Below are positions 46,541 to 57,351 of a DNA stretch of 64,000 bases, in pieces (the stretch's first letter is position 1; every line of letters begins with the position of its first letter). The stretch is taken from positions 434,001 to 498,000 of the forward strand of contig OZ025696.1 in NCBI GenBank assembly GCA_964019335.1. Reading direction: 5' to 3'. This stretch comes from Diplonema japonicum (taxonomy: Eukaryota > Euglenozoa > Diplonemea > Diplonemida > Diplonemidae). Below the pieces are notes generated by a model, which was not told the origin of the DNA, ran no database searches, and was given only the letters and a program-made list of their open reading frames with translations. The position numbers and the translations under genes were made by a program.

Positions 46541-47298
46541 GACCCCTGGGTACAACCCAGGGTCGGGTTACTGTTAAAAGTACTTAGAAAAATATATGGC
46601 GTTGCATAGCCCCCAAAAAACCGGTTTTTTTAGCCCTATTTTTTGCTTTTTTGGGGGGTTCCTAAGGGAATTGGCCTAAAAGGCCCATTTTCCTGAATAC
46701 CCAATTCTTAACACCTGCCTGCTCAACATCGGTATCTTTGGGGCCATACATGCATTCTCTACCCATCTGCTGAGGTTTGTCATTTTTTTTCTTCTTCAAT
46801 TAAAAATTGAGAAGTTTGCTTGAAAAGGGCCCTTAAGGGATTTAAGCCTAAAATGGGCATTGTAGCCTAAAATAATCTGGTATAAACACACTTTACCACG
46901 TTTCCGGGCCACCAAGCATCACACCTGAGGCCGGCAAATGCCGAAAATTACTGGCCATGCATACAGGCGTTCTTTTGCACAATACCTTGTTGATGAAGGA
47001 ACCTGCTGTTTTGGCTGGAAGTCACACCTGATCAAGCCCCTGCACAAAACCAGCAGTTTCTGAAGAGCGATGATCAAGTGCCGACAAATTACACAAAACC
47101 TACAGAATTCTGTCAATTTGACATCACCTTCTCAGGCAATCAGGCTTAGTTTTGACATCAGTGTGAACATTTCGCAGAAGTGAACATAAACCTCATTTAA
47201 CTATACAAAAATTAAATAAAATATCATATTAAATAAAAATCAGCCAGATTTTTACTCGGAATTTCTTTTTTCACTCGTTTTTTTTGAAATTCAACTAC

Positions 47299-48997
47299 CC
47301 CCTAAACGCCCGCGCGGACGTTTTTGTCCTTATTTCAAAATTTGCTTTTTCGCTAAGTACTTTTTTGAACACGGCCCCTGGACTTCAAAATATGGCATTG
47401 TTGCGCGGTTTATTTTGTCTTGGAACTACATTTTGCGTTAAAAGTTTTGTTTTAATTGAAACCGGCAGGGTTGGCTTAAAATGAAATCAGATGGTCAAAA
47501 TAGCAGCGAAAACGTGAGTCTCCCCCGACTGGTCAGAAAAAGAAGAAAAAGACGATGAGGCGGTCAAAGAGGGGCCGGAAACGATGCTTGGGTGGGAGAA
47601 ATACTCCCAAAGGCCCGAAACATATCATTTCCGTAAAAAGGTGGGCTTAGGACACCTCTAGGTGAAGCGGCCAATGAGGAGGGTGTTTTTAATCTTTTTT
47701 TTTACACACGCGGTACTTGAGCTCATAGTTTCTTCCACGAACGGTCGTTTCGGTTCAAAAAAACAGCGGAATCTGAATCTTTCCATCCCAGAGTACAAAA
47801 TTTGGCTTGGGTTGGTCCTGTTAATGGGTTTACGCTCGGCACCGAACATGAAGAGCTACTGGACAACAAATTCTAATTTAACCATCCCGGCTTTTGAGAA
47901 AATGAGCAAACCAATTCGTTGACATACAGTGCTACCTCACCTTTGACAACCTGGAAAGCATTTGGAAGGCCTGAAACTGCACCTCATGTGCAGGTTTCTT
48001 GACATCATTGTCAACCGGTGTAGGACTGTGCGGACCCCTGGCAAGTGGTTGTCTGTTGACGACAGTGTTATCCCGACAACAATAAAAGTCATGGCACCAC
48101 GAAAAAGCAACTCGGTGGGCATCAAGGTAATCGCTACATGCGACTCATAAAACTGTTACCTGGCGAATTTCAACATTTTCAGCAAGAAGTCCACAACACA
48201 GGACCTAGTCATGCGTACTGTCGACTCCTAAGGGTTTGCTGTCGACCCCTGACCTGCAAGACCAGCTCCAGGGGACTGGAGTTCGGCATATGAAAACCCG
48301 GAAGTGGACCATGGCTTCCCGAGCTTCAAAGAAGAACTTGTTGGCAAGCTTCTCACCCATGCCCCAAAAACCGATAGCACACACCCCCCGACAACACCGT
48401 CACCGACCCCCAAGCGCAAACACGCTAGCAATGAGGATTCCCTCACTCAGAAATACCCAAAACGTCTCGATTTGACCCTAAATCACACCTCCGAGACCAT
48501 GATGAACGGAACGAAGGTGAGGAGGGTGCTCTATGCTGTTCCTGGGTACGGGAAGAAGGTGCAAACGTGGTGCCCCTGTTGCAAAACCCCCTTATGCAAA
48601 ACGTGTTTTTTACCCTTGCATGCTACCCCGGCTGGAAAAAAAACTCGCAAGTTGCTTTTTTCATCCCACAGCCCCAAAAAGTCTCCAGACTGACCTCAAT
48701 CCTAGAGTTCAGGGCACCAAATAGGGCTGAATGCTGCCCTATTTAGCCCAGCCATAACTCCACGGACCCCCCACGACAAGACCCCCCAAAATCGGACATA
48801 AAAAGTACACCTTCAACCCCCCTCTTACACACATAGTTAAGTGTTCTCATCTGAATCTGGCACCTGGAATTGAAAATTTTAGTACCGTTTACCCTTTCCT
48901 TGCACCTTCCTATGGTTGCATGCTGCCCTTTTTTTGAGTATTTAAAGCAACAACGAAAATGGGGGGGTACCGTAGATAGGCTCCGGGCGTTTAGGGG
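47299..48997 (+). mobile_element. Decayed piggyBac-like DNA transposon
   Basis: Ends are inverted: CCCCTAAACGCCCG at the left, CGGGCGTTTAGGGG at the right. The immediate flanks are CTAC on both sides rather than TTAA. Its two ends match the TTAA-flanked MITE at 7587-8171. At 1.7 kb it is shorter than an autonomous piggyBac. The transposase is broken and appears to lack its middle. Confidence 0.75.
47662..48693 (+). pseudogene. Remains of piggyBac-like transposase
   Basis: Separate frames show family blocks in order. First LELIVSSTNGR...LSIPEYKIWLGLVLLMGLRS...SYWTTNS...IPAFEKMS (47662-47922). Then LDIIVNRCRTVRTPGKWLSVDDSVIP (first catalytic Asp region, 47962-48150). Finally a Cys-rich end, TWCPCCKTPLCKTCFLPLH (about 48565-48625). 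The stretch that should hold the remaining catalytic aspartates is missing or unreadable. Multiple stops and frameshifts mean it is inactive. Confidence 0.7.
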
Positions 48998-49146
48998 CTA
49001 CTCGTGAAAAAAAGAATTCCTCGTAAAAATCAGGTAATCTGATTTTTATTTAATAAATAGTCATTTTTTTTTTTGCTGTAAAAGGAAAAACCACCGGAAG
49101 GAAAAATGTCCAAAAGCCCTAGCTGACCGGATGATTTTCCTTTCTG

Positions 49147-49181
<35 letters not shown>

Positions 49182-49421
49182 CCCTTTTCTGTTGCCAAGA
49201 GATCAAAAATCAAAACCGAGTAGAACAGTGCTTTTCGGGTTTTACAAGAACCAAAATCTTCAGTGACCTTTCATTGACCACTTCTTACTTTTAAGGTTAT
49301 TATGCTTTCATTTTCATTTCCCGGGAGATTAATCCCCAACTCCTGGCAGGAAGTACTAAGAACTCAAGAAACAAGTCAAGAAAAATGTCCGGAAGCGGAT
49401 GATTTTCCTTCTGGTAATGTT

Positions 49422-49461
<40 letters not shown>

Positions 49462-49547
49462 AGGGAAGGACGATCAAATGCTTAAGAAAAAAAGAGTCGG
49501 CTGATCGAACTGACCGAATTATTTTCAAAATTTTGTTGTACTTGTTC

Positions 49548-49598
<51 letters not shown>

Positions 49599-49794
49599 AA
49601 AAAAGAAGAAGAATGAATTTGATATCACTGTTTCTCATATGGTGTGATACCTAAACCAAATCAGGCAGCGATTACGGTCGAAAGGAAAGAAGGGCACCAA
49701 TTAAATGGTGCAAGAAAGAAAGAAAAAAAAACTCAAATTAACATGCAAACTCCTAAAGCGAAAGCCGCATGCCCTAAAAGGGAGGAGGTATGGT

Positions 49795-49925
49795 CAGTAC
49801 TAGGTAGCTCTCAGTTTCGATCTAATCTTGCGACTCCTCCAAGTGCTGATCTCTTCAGGCAAGTAGCACCCTTCATTGGCTCCCACTAGCATCCCAGCAG
49901 GTATGGAGAGTACTTTTCCCGACCA
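49795..49925. repeat. Dispersed repeat family R1, copy c
   Basis: Starts CAGTACTAGGTAGCTCTCAG and ends TTTTCCCGACCAC, directly followed by an A run. It is closest to copy b at 13239. Confidence 0.6.
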
Positions 49926-50072
49926 CAAAAAAAAAAAGGGAAAAAAAAAAAAAGAATGACATAACCAATAACAACCCTTTTTTTTTGCAGCATCATACCT
50001 TTTAGGTATCCCTGTTCCCGAGGGTTATCTGATGACACAAAAAAAAGTTCTGGGGAGAACCCCCAGCAGGTT

Positions 50073-50248
<176 letters not shown>

Positions 50249-51158
50249 AGTACAAAATAATAAAAAAAAGTTGAAAGGAAGAATAAAATAATGCTGTGAA
50301 GATGGGTTGCAAAAAGAAGGGTGAAACAAAAACAGAAGCATACAGGGGGGGGGGGGGGGGTTATCAAATGAAGGTAACAGTGGGGTAGTTTTCTTTTCCC
50401 CCTCGACGAAAAATCACAAACAGTTGTTAATTGTTGGGGAAAAAAAACCAGGGATAGGGAGGACGCCACTTTTTTTTTCTTTTTTTTTTTTCTCTTTCCT
50501 CCTAGAACCCGAAAAATTAACCATCCACGGTAACCTCGAAAAATCTTTTCTCCATCATCCATGGTAACTCCGAAAATTACTACATTTCAAATATTAGTCA
50601 AAAAAAAGAAAGAAAAAAAGGAAAAAAAACAGGGGGGGGGAAAGAGTGTCATGGTGTTTAACAGAACGGTGGAAGAAATACAATGTTACAAGGCTATCGT
50701 GTTTGGTGGTAAGTTTTTTTGAGGTTCAGTAGATGGTGGAAAATGAAATTCAGGTTTAGCTTAACGGGAAATCATTCATTTGCTTACCGTGTGTAATTTC
50801 TTTCTCATTTTTTAACCCCCCCCTCCCCCTGTTGTCATCTTCTTTTCACTCACATTTTTGCACAGGCGAAAAATTCGGCTCAACACAGGAATGTGAAACA
50901 ACTTACCGCCATATTTAACTCTCGTTATTCTAAAAATCTCTACTCAAAAAAAAAAAAAAAAAAAAAAAAAGAAGAAGAAGAAGAAATAAAATGGAAAGCA
51001 CAAGTTAAAAGTATGCCTCATAATTTGTTAATTTGAAAAATTAACTAAGAAGCATTTACAGCAAATATCCCTCAAAAAAAAAAAAAAAAAAAAAAAGACT
51101 CTATTTATCTTATCCCTTCGTGCTGAAGAATCTAGTGGTTTCTATTCCACCAACCACG

Positions 51159-54100
51159 TCAGAGCCTCAAGTGCAGCGGCGGCGGTGACAGGGCAGGGGG
51201 CATGCCTTCTCTCTTCATCGTTTCCAGGACAATCATGATGACAGCATCCGAGTGGTCCTCGTCCCTTACTATCTCCTCGCACTTCTTGTAGTCGCTGCTC
51301 TTGAAAGCCTCTTCGAACTCTTGTGACCACGAACCCTTCCAGTAGTCACCATTTTCTGCAAGCTGGTAGGCCACGGCCCCCTCTGTCCCTGAGTCAGTAA
51401 GGCGGAGGATGGGACGGGTGGAGAAACTGCTGAATAAAGCGGTCTTCTGTATGTCCCCTGACAACACACAAAAGACGACCCCCATCCCAAGGTCCTGTGC
51501 CTTGCACGACAGCTTGAACGCTATGTCCACTGTCTCCCCTATCACAGAGGCGAAGCGCTGCCGGTGTGTCCCCACAAACCCACTCGAACACCGCCCTGTC
51601 CCAATCCCGATGTGCACAGCAACTGACGATGTAACCGTCCGCATGGACTCGTGGCAGAGTGTCGCCCACCGCACAGCATTTTGAAAGTGTGCCGGGCACA
51701 AGATCCCCGTGTTCCAGCTCACAACCACAAGTCGGTTGAACACCGATACAACACTACCAGTCGTCCGTTCCAAGTGCGTGACGAAGGAGCCCAGCGTTTC
51801 GACAGGGTCGGGGGCGAAGAGAGACTTGCTCCCCATCCATAGCGCTGCTATTGTTGCTGAGTTGATCTGCTTGAAGTGCAGGCGTCCACTGATCGCGACT
51901 GATGAGCGGCGGGACCCTGCACTGGAGAGCGAGCGGGATAGCACTGTGCGGATGCACCTCAGTCTCTCGGGGAACCTTCTTGGCAAGAGAAGAGTGATCA
52001 CATGTTTTCCAGAAACACCACGTAGCTCAACCTCTCCCATCACATGTGTTAGAGGGAGTCCTAGGTCCGACCCTGCCACCTTGCCGAAGACCTCAGCCGA
52101 CACTGCAACACACCCCCCTTCACACACTGCCTCAATCCGAGCCGCCTTGTTCACACACCGACCAAAGTAGTCTGTCCGTCCAGACATAGTGTCATTGTCC
52201 AGAGCCACCTCACCCTCGTTCACCCCGATCCGCACACGAAGGCCTTTCCACGTCCCTTCCACATACTCGCTTTCTGAGTTTTTCCCCAGTGACTCCGTCC
52301 ACTTGTCACTGTCGTAGAGGTCTTCCTGAATGTCCAACCCGCACCTGCACGCCGCAAGTGACTCCTCGAAGGCCACCATGAAGCTGTCCCCGATCGTCTT
52401 CACCTCATAACCACTGTGCCGGAGGATGCACCCGCGGATCACATGGTTGTGTATGCCAAGGTTCGTGCACATGTCTTCCGCATCCAGCTCCCACAACATC
52501 GTGCTGTGCTGCACGTCTGTGAACAGGATGGCCGCTGTCCCTGTCTTCCCAGGAGGGTTGATGTTCAACAGGGGGGACACAAGGCTCTGCTCCTGTGAAC
52601 TCTTGTTGTCCACCAAAGACTGTGGGAGGTATCGCCTGAACTCTGTGAGGTTGTCGATGATCTTGATGAAGGAGAGTTGGATCTCGTTCGGGTTTTCGAT
52701 CTCCCTGATGTACGACACCGCCTCGAGGTTCATGTTCGCAATGGACTCCGCACACTTGATCGCCACCATCTTGTCGGTGTGCATGAGGTTCAGTGTCTTC
52801 CTGCTCTGCGTGAGCTTCAGCACGACCCCCACGATCACAGTCATCATCACCGTCCCGAGCACCCCAGCGATGATATAGTAGGTCGTCAGGTCCTGTCCTG
52901 TCGAGACACACTCGGTGTTCCCCTCCCCGTAGTTCGTTGTCCCCGACCCGCAAGGGGTGCACCCAGCCGACCCGAGCCCAGTGCTGTAGGTCCCCTCCCC
53001 ACACGGTGTGCAGTTCGCTGAACCCTTTTGCCCAGAGAAGGTACCGGGTAAGCACTGCAAACAGATCCTCGGCTCCACCACAGACTCCGAGGCTTCAGCA
53101 TACCAACCAGAGTCGCACGGCTCGCACACGATGTCGAAGGAGGGGGGGCTGTGGACAAACACCTCCCGCGAAGAGGTACCTGCCTGGCACCCCCCGTGGC
53201 TCGGAAGGAAGCCGATGTCCACCACCCCATCTATGATGTACTTCATCTTCACCTGAAGGTGGAACTCGTCCAAGCAGCCAGAGGGGTTCTGCAAGACCCC
53301 GTTGTGTACCACAGGGCTGCAGAAGGGGTCGAAGGTCCCTGCCTCGAGCTTTGTCTTCTCTGCTTGGTACACATCTTCATCCTGTCTGCTCACGAGGAAG
53401 GACAGTGGGTAGTTGCGGGAGACGCCCTTGTCATAACCGTACCAGATTGAGCGGTTTGGGTGCCCCTTGAAGGTGTCGGAGAGGGTGCGGAGCATGTACT
53501 CGGTGTAGATGGGACCCCAGTTGAAGTTCGCAGAGGTGAGCACCGACTCCCCGATGGACAGCCGTTGGTCTCCGTTTGAGCCTGTCGACAGCTTCCCTTG
53601 AGCCTTCGCCGTCACAGGGGACGCCTTCGTGTCAGTGTGGTAGGCGATCACATCGCAGCCGAGCTTCGCAAGCACCTCTGTTGCATACCCTTCCTTCACA
53701 GCGTCCATGAAGGTCCCGATCCACAGCACCACCACCTCCGTCGAAGCATTCCCCTTCTGTGCCCCAAGGTAGTATGCATTGATGTTCCTGTACACCTCAG
53801 GGATGGGGACAGACGCCACGTAGCCGATGCGGCCCGATGTAGACTGCCCCGCCGACACCACCCCAGACAGGTACCGTGCTTGGTACAGCTTTCCAGAGGC
53901 CGTTGCGAAGTTGGGCTTCCCGCTGTAGTAGCCTGTCATGTGCACGAAGTCCACCTCAGGGTACTCGGATGCTGCCTCGAAGGTTTGGTCGTGGAACGTG
54001 AATGACGTCGCGAAGATCAGCTGAAACCCCCTCTTGACAAGATCTGCAATCGTGTCCTTGCACTTCCCTGCCTTCACACTCTCCACCACCTCTGTCTGGA

Positions 54101-54263
54101 TGCGGGTGGTGTTCCCCACTGCTTGCTGCACCGCCTCCACTGCCTCGATCCTCCCCAGGTTGTGGTTGTAGGTCCACCCATAGTCATCCAGGGGGCCACT
54201 TAGGATGAACGCAGCCCGCAGGTCACCCACAACCAGGGCAGCGATCACCAGGACCCCGATCAT
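51159..54263 (-). CDS. Receptor-type nucleotide cyclase C (BMP/PnrA ectodomain)
   Basis: 1034 residues, same layout as A and B, with intact first cyclase domain (FTDVQHST, EVKTIGDSFM, DYFGR, VNKAAR) and degenerate second one. Through the ectodomain, membrane span and first cyclase domain it is almost identical to B. The switch to divergence starts abruptly near EAVCEGGCVAVSAEVFGKV, where A and B read EAVCPGG. The variable segment contains SRSLSSAGSRRSSVAISGRLHFKQINS, partly shared with A (SGRLHFKQINSS), so C is a mosaic of B-like and A-like parts. The tail ends in a proline-rich PPALSPPPLHLRL. The 5' gap to the BTB gene is only 95 bases and holds a T-rich tract with AGs that could be the acceptor. 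Confidence 0.9.
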   Translation of the reverse strand: MIGVLVIAALVVGDLRAAFILSGPLDDYGWTYNHNLGRIEAVEAVQQAVGNTTRIQTEVVESVKAGKCKDTIADLVKRGFQLIFATSFTFHDQTFEAASEYPEVDFVHMTGYYSGKPNFATASGKLYQARYLSGVVSAGQSTSGRIGYVASVPIPEVYRNINAYYLGAQKGNASTEVVVLWIGTFMDAVKEGYATEVLAKLGCDVIAYHTDTKASPVTAKAQGKLSTGSNGDQRLSIGESVLTSANFNWGPIYTEYMLRTLSDTFKGHPNRSIWYGYDKGVSRNYPLSFLVSRQDEDVYQAEKTKLEAGTFDPFCSPVVHNGVLQNPSGCLDEFHLQVKMKYIIDGVVDIGFLPSHGGCQAGTSSREVFVHSPPSFDIVCEPCDSGWYAEASESVVEPRICLQCLPGTFSGQKGSANCTPCGEGTYSTGLGSAGCTPCGSGTTNYGEGNTECVSTGQDLTTYYIIAGVLGTVMMTVIVGVVLKLTQSRKTLNLMHTDKMVAIKCAESIANMNLEAVSYIREIENPNEIQLSFIKIIDNLTEFRRYLPQSLVDNKSSQEQSLVSPLLNINPPGKTGTAAILFTDVQHSTMLWELDAEDMCTNLGIHNHVIRGCILRHSGYEVKTIGDSFMVAFEESLAACRCGLDIQEDLYDSDKWTESLGKNSESEYVEGTWKGLRVRIGVNEGEVALDNDTMSGRTDYFGRCVNKAARIEAVCEGGCVAVSAEVFGKVAGSDLGLPLTHVMGEVELRGVSGKHVITLLLPRRFPERLRCIRTVLSRSLSSAGSRRSSVAISGRLHFKQINSATIAALWMGSKSLFAPDPVETLGSFVTHLERTTGSVVSVFNRLVVVSWNTGILCPAHFQNAVRWATLCHESMRTVTSSVAVHIGIGTGRCSSGFVGTHRQRFASVIGETVDIAFKLSCKAQDLGMGVVFCVLSGDIQKTALFSSFSTRPILRLTDSGTEGAVAYQLAENGDYWKGSWSQEFEEAFKSSDYKKCEEIVRDEDHSDAVIMIVLETMKREGMPPALSPPPLHLRL

Positions 54264-54358
54264 GTTGACATCAAAGGTTTTCTGTTCGAGTACTCGGAAT
54301 CATAGTAAAAGAAGCAACAAAAAAATAAATACAACAAGTCAAAAAATCTATTTAGGCA

Positions 54359-55456
54359 CTAGGTACCCTCCACAGCGCTGATGATGAGCAGGATCTGATC
54401 CTTACATAGCTTCTCCCAGTCGAGGTTAATGGACTTCCAATGGGTTTTAATGGTGTGGAGGGCTGTGTGTTGGACATCGGAACGGCCTTCTTTGAAGGCG
54501 GAGGTGAAGGACTCCGCACAGGTGTCGGGGTCCCTAGCACGGGAGAGGAGAACCGTTTCGGTCAGAGAACTGAGGCGTCCTAGGTGGAGCTGGTGCGCCA
54601 CACGACCGACGGCGTAGAGGAGGTGAGGAGGAGGGGGGACAGAAGTGTAGATGTAGGTGAGCACAGCGAGCATAATTTCGCAAGACATCCGGCAAGCTTC
54701 CGAAGGAGAGGATGCGGCTTCAGGCGGAACAATGTTCTCGATGACGAGCTGTGTGAGTTTGGAACGGTTCTGTTGGCGTTCACACTGCCGAAGGGCGTCT
54801 GCGAAGTAAGAGCTTCGTGATGCTAGGATGCACTTATGCCCGAGAATGGTGCGCTGCTCACGTCCGCTTTGAACAATGACAGCAACGTCTGCGTACTCAT
54901 CAGCGTTGACGAGCTTCAGGAGGTCTACCTTGAGCTGCTCGCCAGGTCCTGCTACATGGGTGTCTTTAATGCTTACGCTTTGCACCCCAACCCGTAAAGC
55001 CTGCCGCCCCACGTGCTCCACCACTGTGAACCGTATTGCCACCGCTTTGAACGTTGGAGAGCAGGTCACAACGCATAACTGGTGGTTGTCTGTGTTGCCT
55101 TTCTGCACCTCACCCCTGTTGTAGTCGACCCACGTCATGAAGTCCGCTGTGTACTGCAGGGTGTACCTTGTGACCCACCATGGCTCCACGGGGTGCCCTT
55201 GGGTTGCGACGCCGGTCACCGTGTGGCCTTCTTCATCTCCGTTTTCCCACCTATTTTTATTCACCAGAGATATCTGTAGGTACTCCCCTTGCCCTCCCCG
55301 TGCGACCCATGCCGACAATGGGAAGTGCAGCCTACCGTATGAAGGCGATGCCACAGAGCTGCTCGCCGTGAAAGCTGATGGCGGGAGGTCGTCCATCGCT
55401 AGCTGGCGGTGCTGCAGGTTTGCGTTGTGGTGCGGTGGCGGCGGCAGCGGGTCCAT
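54359..55456 (-). CDS. Discoidin (F5/8C) plus BTB domain protein
   Basis: 365 residues, no signal peptide. Residues about 20-165 form an F5/8 type C-like domain: LSAWVARGGQGEYLQISLVN, VTGVATQGHP, VTRYTLQYTADFMTWVDY, IRFTVVEHVGRQALRVGVQ. Residues about 170-285 are a BTB/POZ domain: LLKLVNADEYADVAVIVQ, ILGHKCILASRSSYFADAL, LAVLTYIYTSVP. A BACK-like helical segment follows to the end. Without a secretion signal the protein is probably intracellular. BTB proteins of this kind often act as oligomeric adaptors, for example for Cullin-3 ligases; that is inference. Metazoan BTBD9 combines the same modules in a different order. A pogo-like MITE sits about 90 bases upstream of the ATG. Confidence 0.88.
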   Translation of the reverse strand: MDPLPPPPHHNANLQHRQLAMDDLPPSAFTASSSVASPSYGRLHFPLSAWVARGGQGEYLQISLVNKNRWENGDEEGHTVTGVATQGHPVEPWWVTRYTLQYTADFMTWVDYNRGEVQKGNTDNHQLCVVTCSPTFKAVAIRFTVVEHVGRQALRVGVQSVSIKDTHVAGPGEQLKVDLLKLVNADEYADVAVIVQSGREQRTILGHKCILASRSSYFADALRQCERQQNRSKLTQLVIENIVPPEAASSPSEACRMSCEIMLAVLTYIYTSVPPPPHLLYAVGRVAHQLHLGRLSSLTETVLLSRARDPDTCAESFTSAFKEGRSDVQHTALHTIKTHWKSINLDWEKLCKDQILLIISAVEGT

Positions 55457-55547
55457 TTCTCTTCCTCCCCCTTTTCCCCTTCCCTCCTTTCCTTATTTTT
55501 CTTATTTAGAAAGAGAGAGAAAAAAAGAACATAGAGATAAATAAATA

Positions 55548-56124
55548 CTGTAAAACAGAAAATGCCGAACGGACGAAAGCTGGACGGGAAAATGCCAGAC
55601 GGACAAACTCCGGACGCGACAGAAACCTGGACGTTTGTCCGTCCGGCATTTTTTTACATGGGAGAGGTACGGTATGTAGGATCCTAAGAGGAAAATCTTT
55701 TGTTGTGTTTTTTAGCCCAGCAAGGGGGAGAAGCTTCTGGGTGACTTGGCAATACCTCCCAAAGCTCGCACCTACTACCTTTAACACAGGGCAGTATTTG
55801 AAAGTGCGCCTACAAGCCACGTAAGCTTGGAGGCAAGAGAGTTGCGTAGTAGTTCCCTACCCCCCTTTTTTTTTCCTTTTCTTTTTGCCTTTATTATTTA
55901 ACCCTTTCCCACACAGTATCTTCATCAAAGTGTCACATCATGGTACATCCTGCATACGACAAGAAAGGCATGGTGAATTGTAAGCTAGCAGGGCCCCTCT
56001 GTTCTCCCATTGGTTTCTGACTGAAAAGCTATAAAGAGAATTTTAATGCCGATCGGGAAAATGCCGGACGGCCAAAAAACCCGGACGTTTAACCGTCCGG
56101 CATTTTTTTTTTTTTGTTTTACAG
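55548..56124. mobile_element. pogo-family MITE
   Basis: 577 bases flanked by TA (55546-55547 and 56125-56126). Ends are CTGTAAAAC and GTTTTACAG, the same termini as the element at 35838-37445. Next to each end are inverted units around GTCCGTCCGGCATTTTTT and their complements. It has no transposase. It fills most of the 716-base gap between the BTB gene and the GDP-sugar phosphorylase gene, so it lies within the region where the BTB splice acceptor should be. Confidence 0.8.
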
Positions 56125-56172
56125 TAAATAAAAACACCACAACCCTCATAAAAAAAAATATAAAAAAAAGTT

Positions 56173-57351
56173 CTAACCAGTTCTCTCCCACATATCACCC
56201 TCAACTAGGATGCTCTCAGCTCCTTGAAGCACCCCTTCGGGAGCTTTTATGTACTTCTCGTAATGCTCGGAAAGCTCTGACCCCGAAAGGTCACGAAGGG
56301 AAGTGTCCGTCGCGATGACTTCACCAAAGATCTCAGGAAACCCTGGAGGGAGCACCCCACGGATGAGGCTGGTCTGTGAGGTTGGTTGCCGGGGCATGAT
56401 GAAGACTTGGTTGCTCGCAAAGAGTAAGTTATAAGGCTGCTCACGAGCGTAGAGGTACGCGATGACGCGGCTGAGTAAGTCCGATACAATATCGATGTAA
56501 AAAGAGATGTTGCGGATGGCAAAGCCGGGTACTTGGAACTTCTTTAGGGAATAGATGCGGAGGTCCGGGTGGTACTTGTGCGCGGCCAGGAGCACCTTTT
56601 CAGCTTCTTCCACCGGGAGCACACCGCCCTCCCGGGGTCCGTGGTAACTCCAGAACTGAAAATGCAAATGGTTCACGCTAGCCCCCGCTGCAAGCGAATT
56701 AAACCCGACCCTGAAGTCCCTCCCCAATGGGAGGAGCGAGGCCGCAAACCGCATCCCGACTTCAAGCGCGTCAGAGGTAAGATGCTGCGATCGATTTTCT
56801 CGCACATACGGTGCCAAAATGCCTGAATATCTGCTGAGAGGGAACTTGTTAGTCATTACGAAGTGTGCTGGATCTAGGTTTTCCACAGGTGTGCATGAGC
56901 ACCCGTGCCAAGGGACGGGGCTGAAGTAAAACAAAACCTCGTATGCAGGGATCTTGTGGAAGTTGAAGAGGGACGAGTTGAAGGGCGTCTGCATGCTCTG
57001 CTGTGTGTTCCAGATTGTAGTTCTCCGTTTCTTTCCTCTTGAAGGGTTGAAGGCGATGTCGAATGTGCCCCTTGCCACTGCCAGCTCCCCAAGGGGGTCC
57101 ACAGCCTGTTCGTCCCATAGCTTTTTTAAAGTCTTGCCTAGTGGGAGATTGCTCCCCCCACCACAGCCGAGAACCCTCTTCCCCCTGCACCCCAGAAGGC
57201 TTTCTTGCATCGCGTCGGTGTTCTTCCCCCCCGACGTTCCTATTGCTATGAAACAAGCCACCATCGTAGCAACCCACATCAGCAACCACCTCCCGGCGTT
57301 CACCCTTCCCAACACTGAAGGGTACCCCAGTGTTTGTCTCGGCCTGTGCAT
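56173..57351 (-). CDS. HIT-superfamily GDP-sugar phosphorylase-like protein (VTC2/GDPGP type)
   Basis: 392 residues from the ATG at 57351; the frame extends six codons upstream only from a GTG. A single hydrophobic segment (about 21-38, RWLLMWVATMVACFIAIG) near the N-terminus suggests a signal anchor or signal peptide, which is odd for this mostly cytosolic family. The core has FNFHKIPAYEVLFYFSP (128-144), RVGFNSLAAGASVNHLHFQFW (214-234) with the HIT-like H-x-H-x-Q triad (His228, His230, Gln232), and YNLLFASNQVFIMPR. VTC2 makes L-galactose-1-phosphate from GDP-L-galactose for ascorbate synthesis; GDPGP1 hydrolyses GDP-glucose. Which reaction applies cannot be told from sequence alone. Confidence 0.8.
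   Translation of the reverse strand: MHRPRQTLGYPSVLGRVNAGRWLLMWVATMVACFIAIGTSGGKNTDAMQESLLGCRGKRVLGCGGGSNLPLGKTLKKLWDEQAVDPLGELAVARGTFDIAFNPSRGKKRRTTIWNTQQSMQTPFNSSLFNFHKIPAYEVLFYFSPVPWHGCSCTPVENLDPAHFVMTNKFPLSRYSGILAPYVRENRSQHLTSDALEVGMRFAASLLPLGRDFRVGFNSLAAGASVNHLHFQFWSYHGPREGGVLPVEEAEKVLLAAHKYHPDLRIYSLKKFQVPGFAIRNISFYIDIVSDLLSRVIAYLYAREQPYNLLFASNQVFIMPRQPTSQTSLIRGVLPPGFPEIFGEVIATDTSLRDLSGSELSEHYEKYIKAPEGVLQGAESILVEGDMWERTG

Noticed and set aside
49085-49460. Two blocks with GGATGATTTTCC before long T runs as a retrotransposon pair
   Set aside because: Only short similarity, no coding remains and no ends; left as simple repeated sequence.
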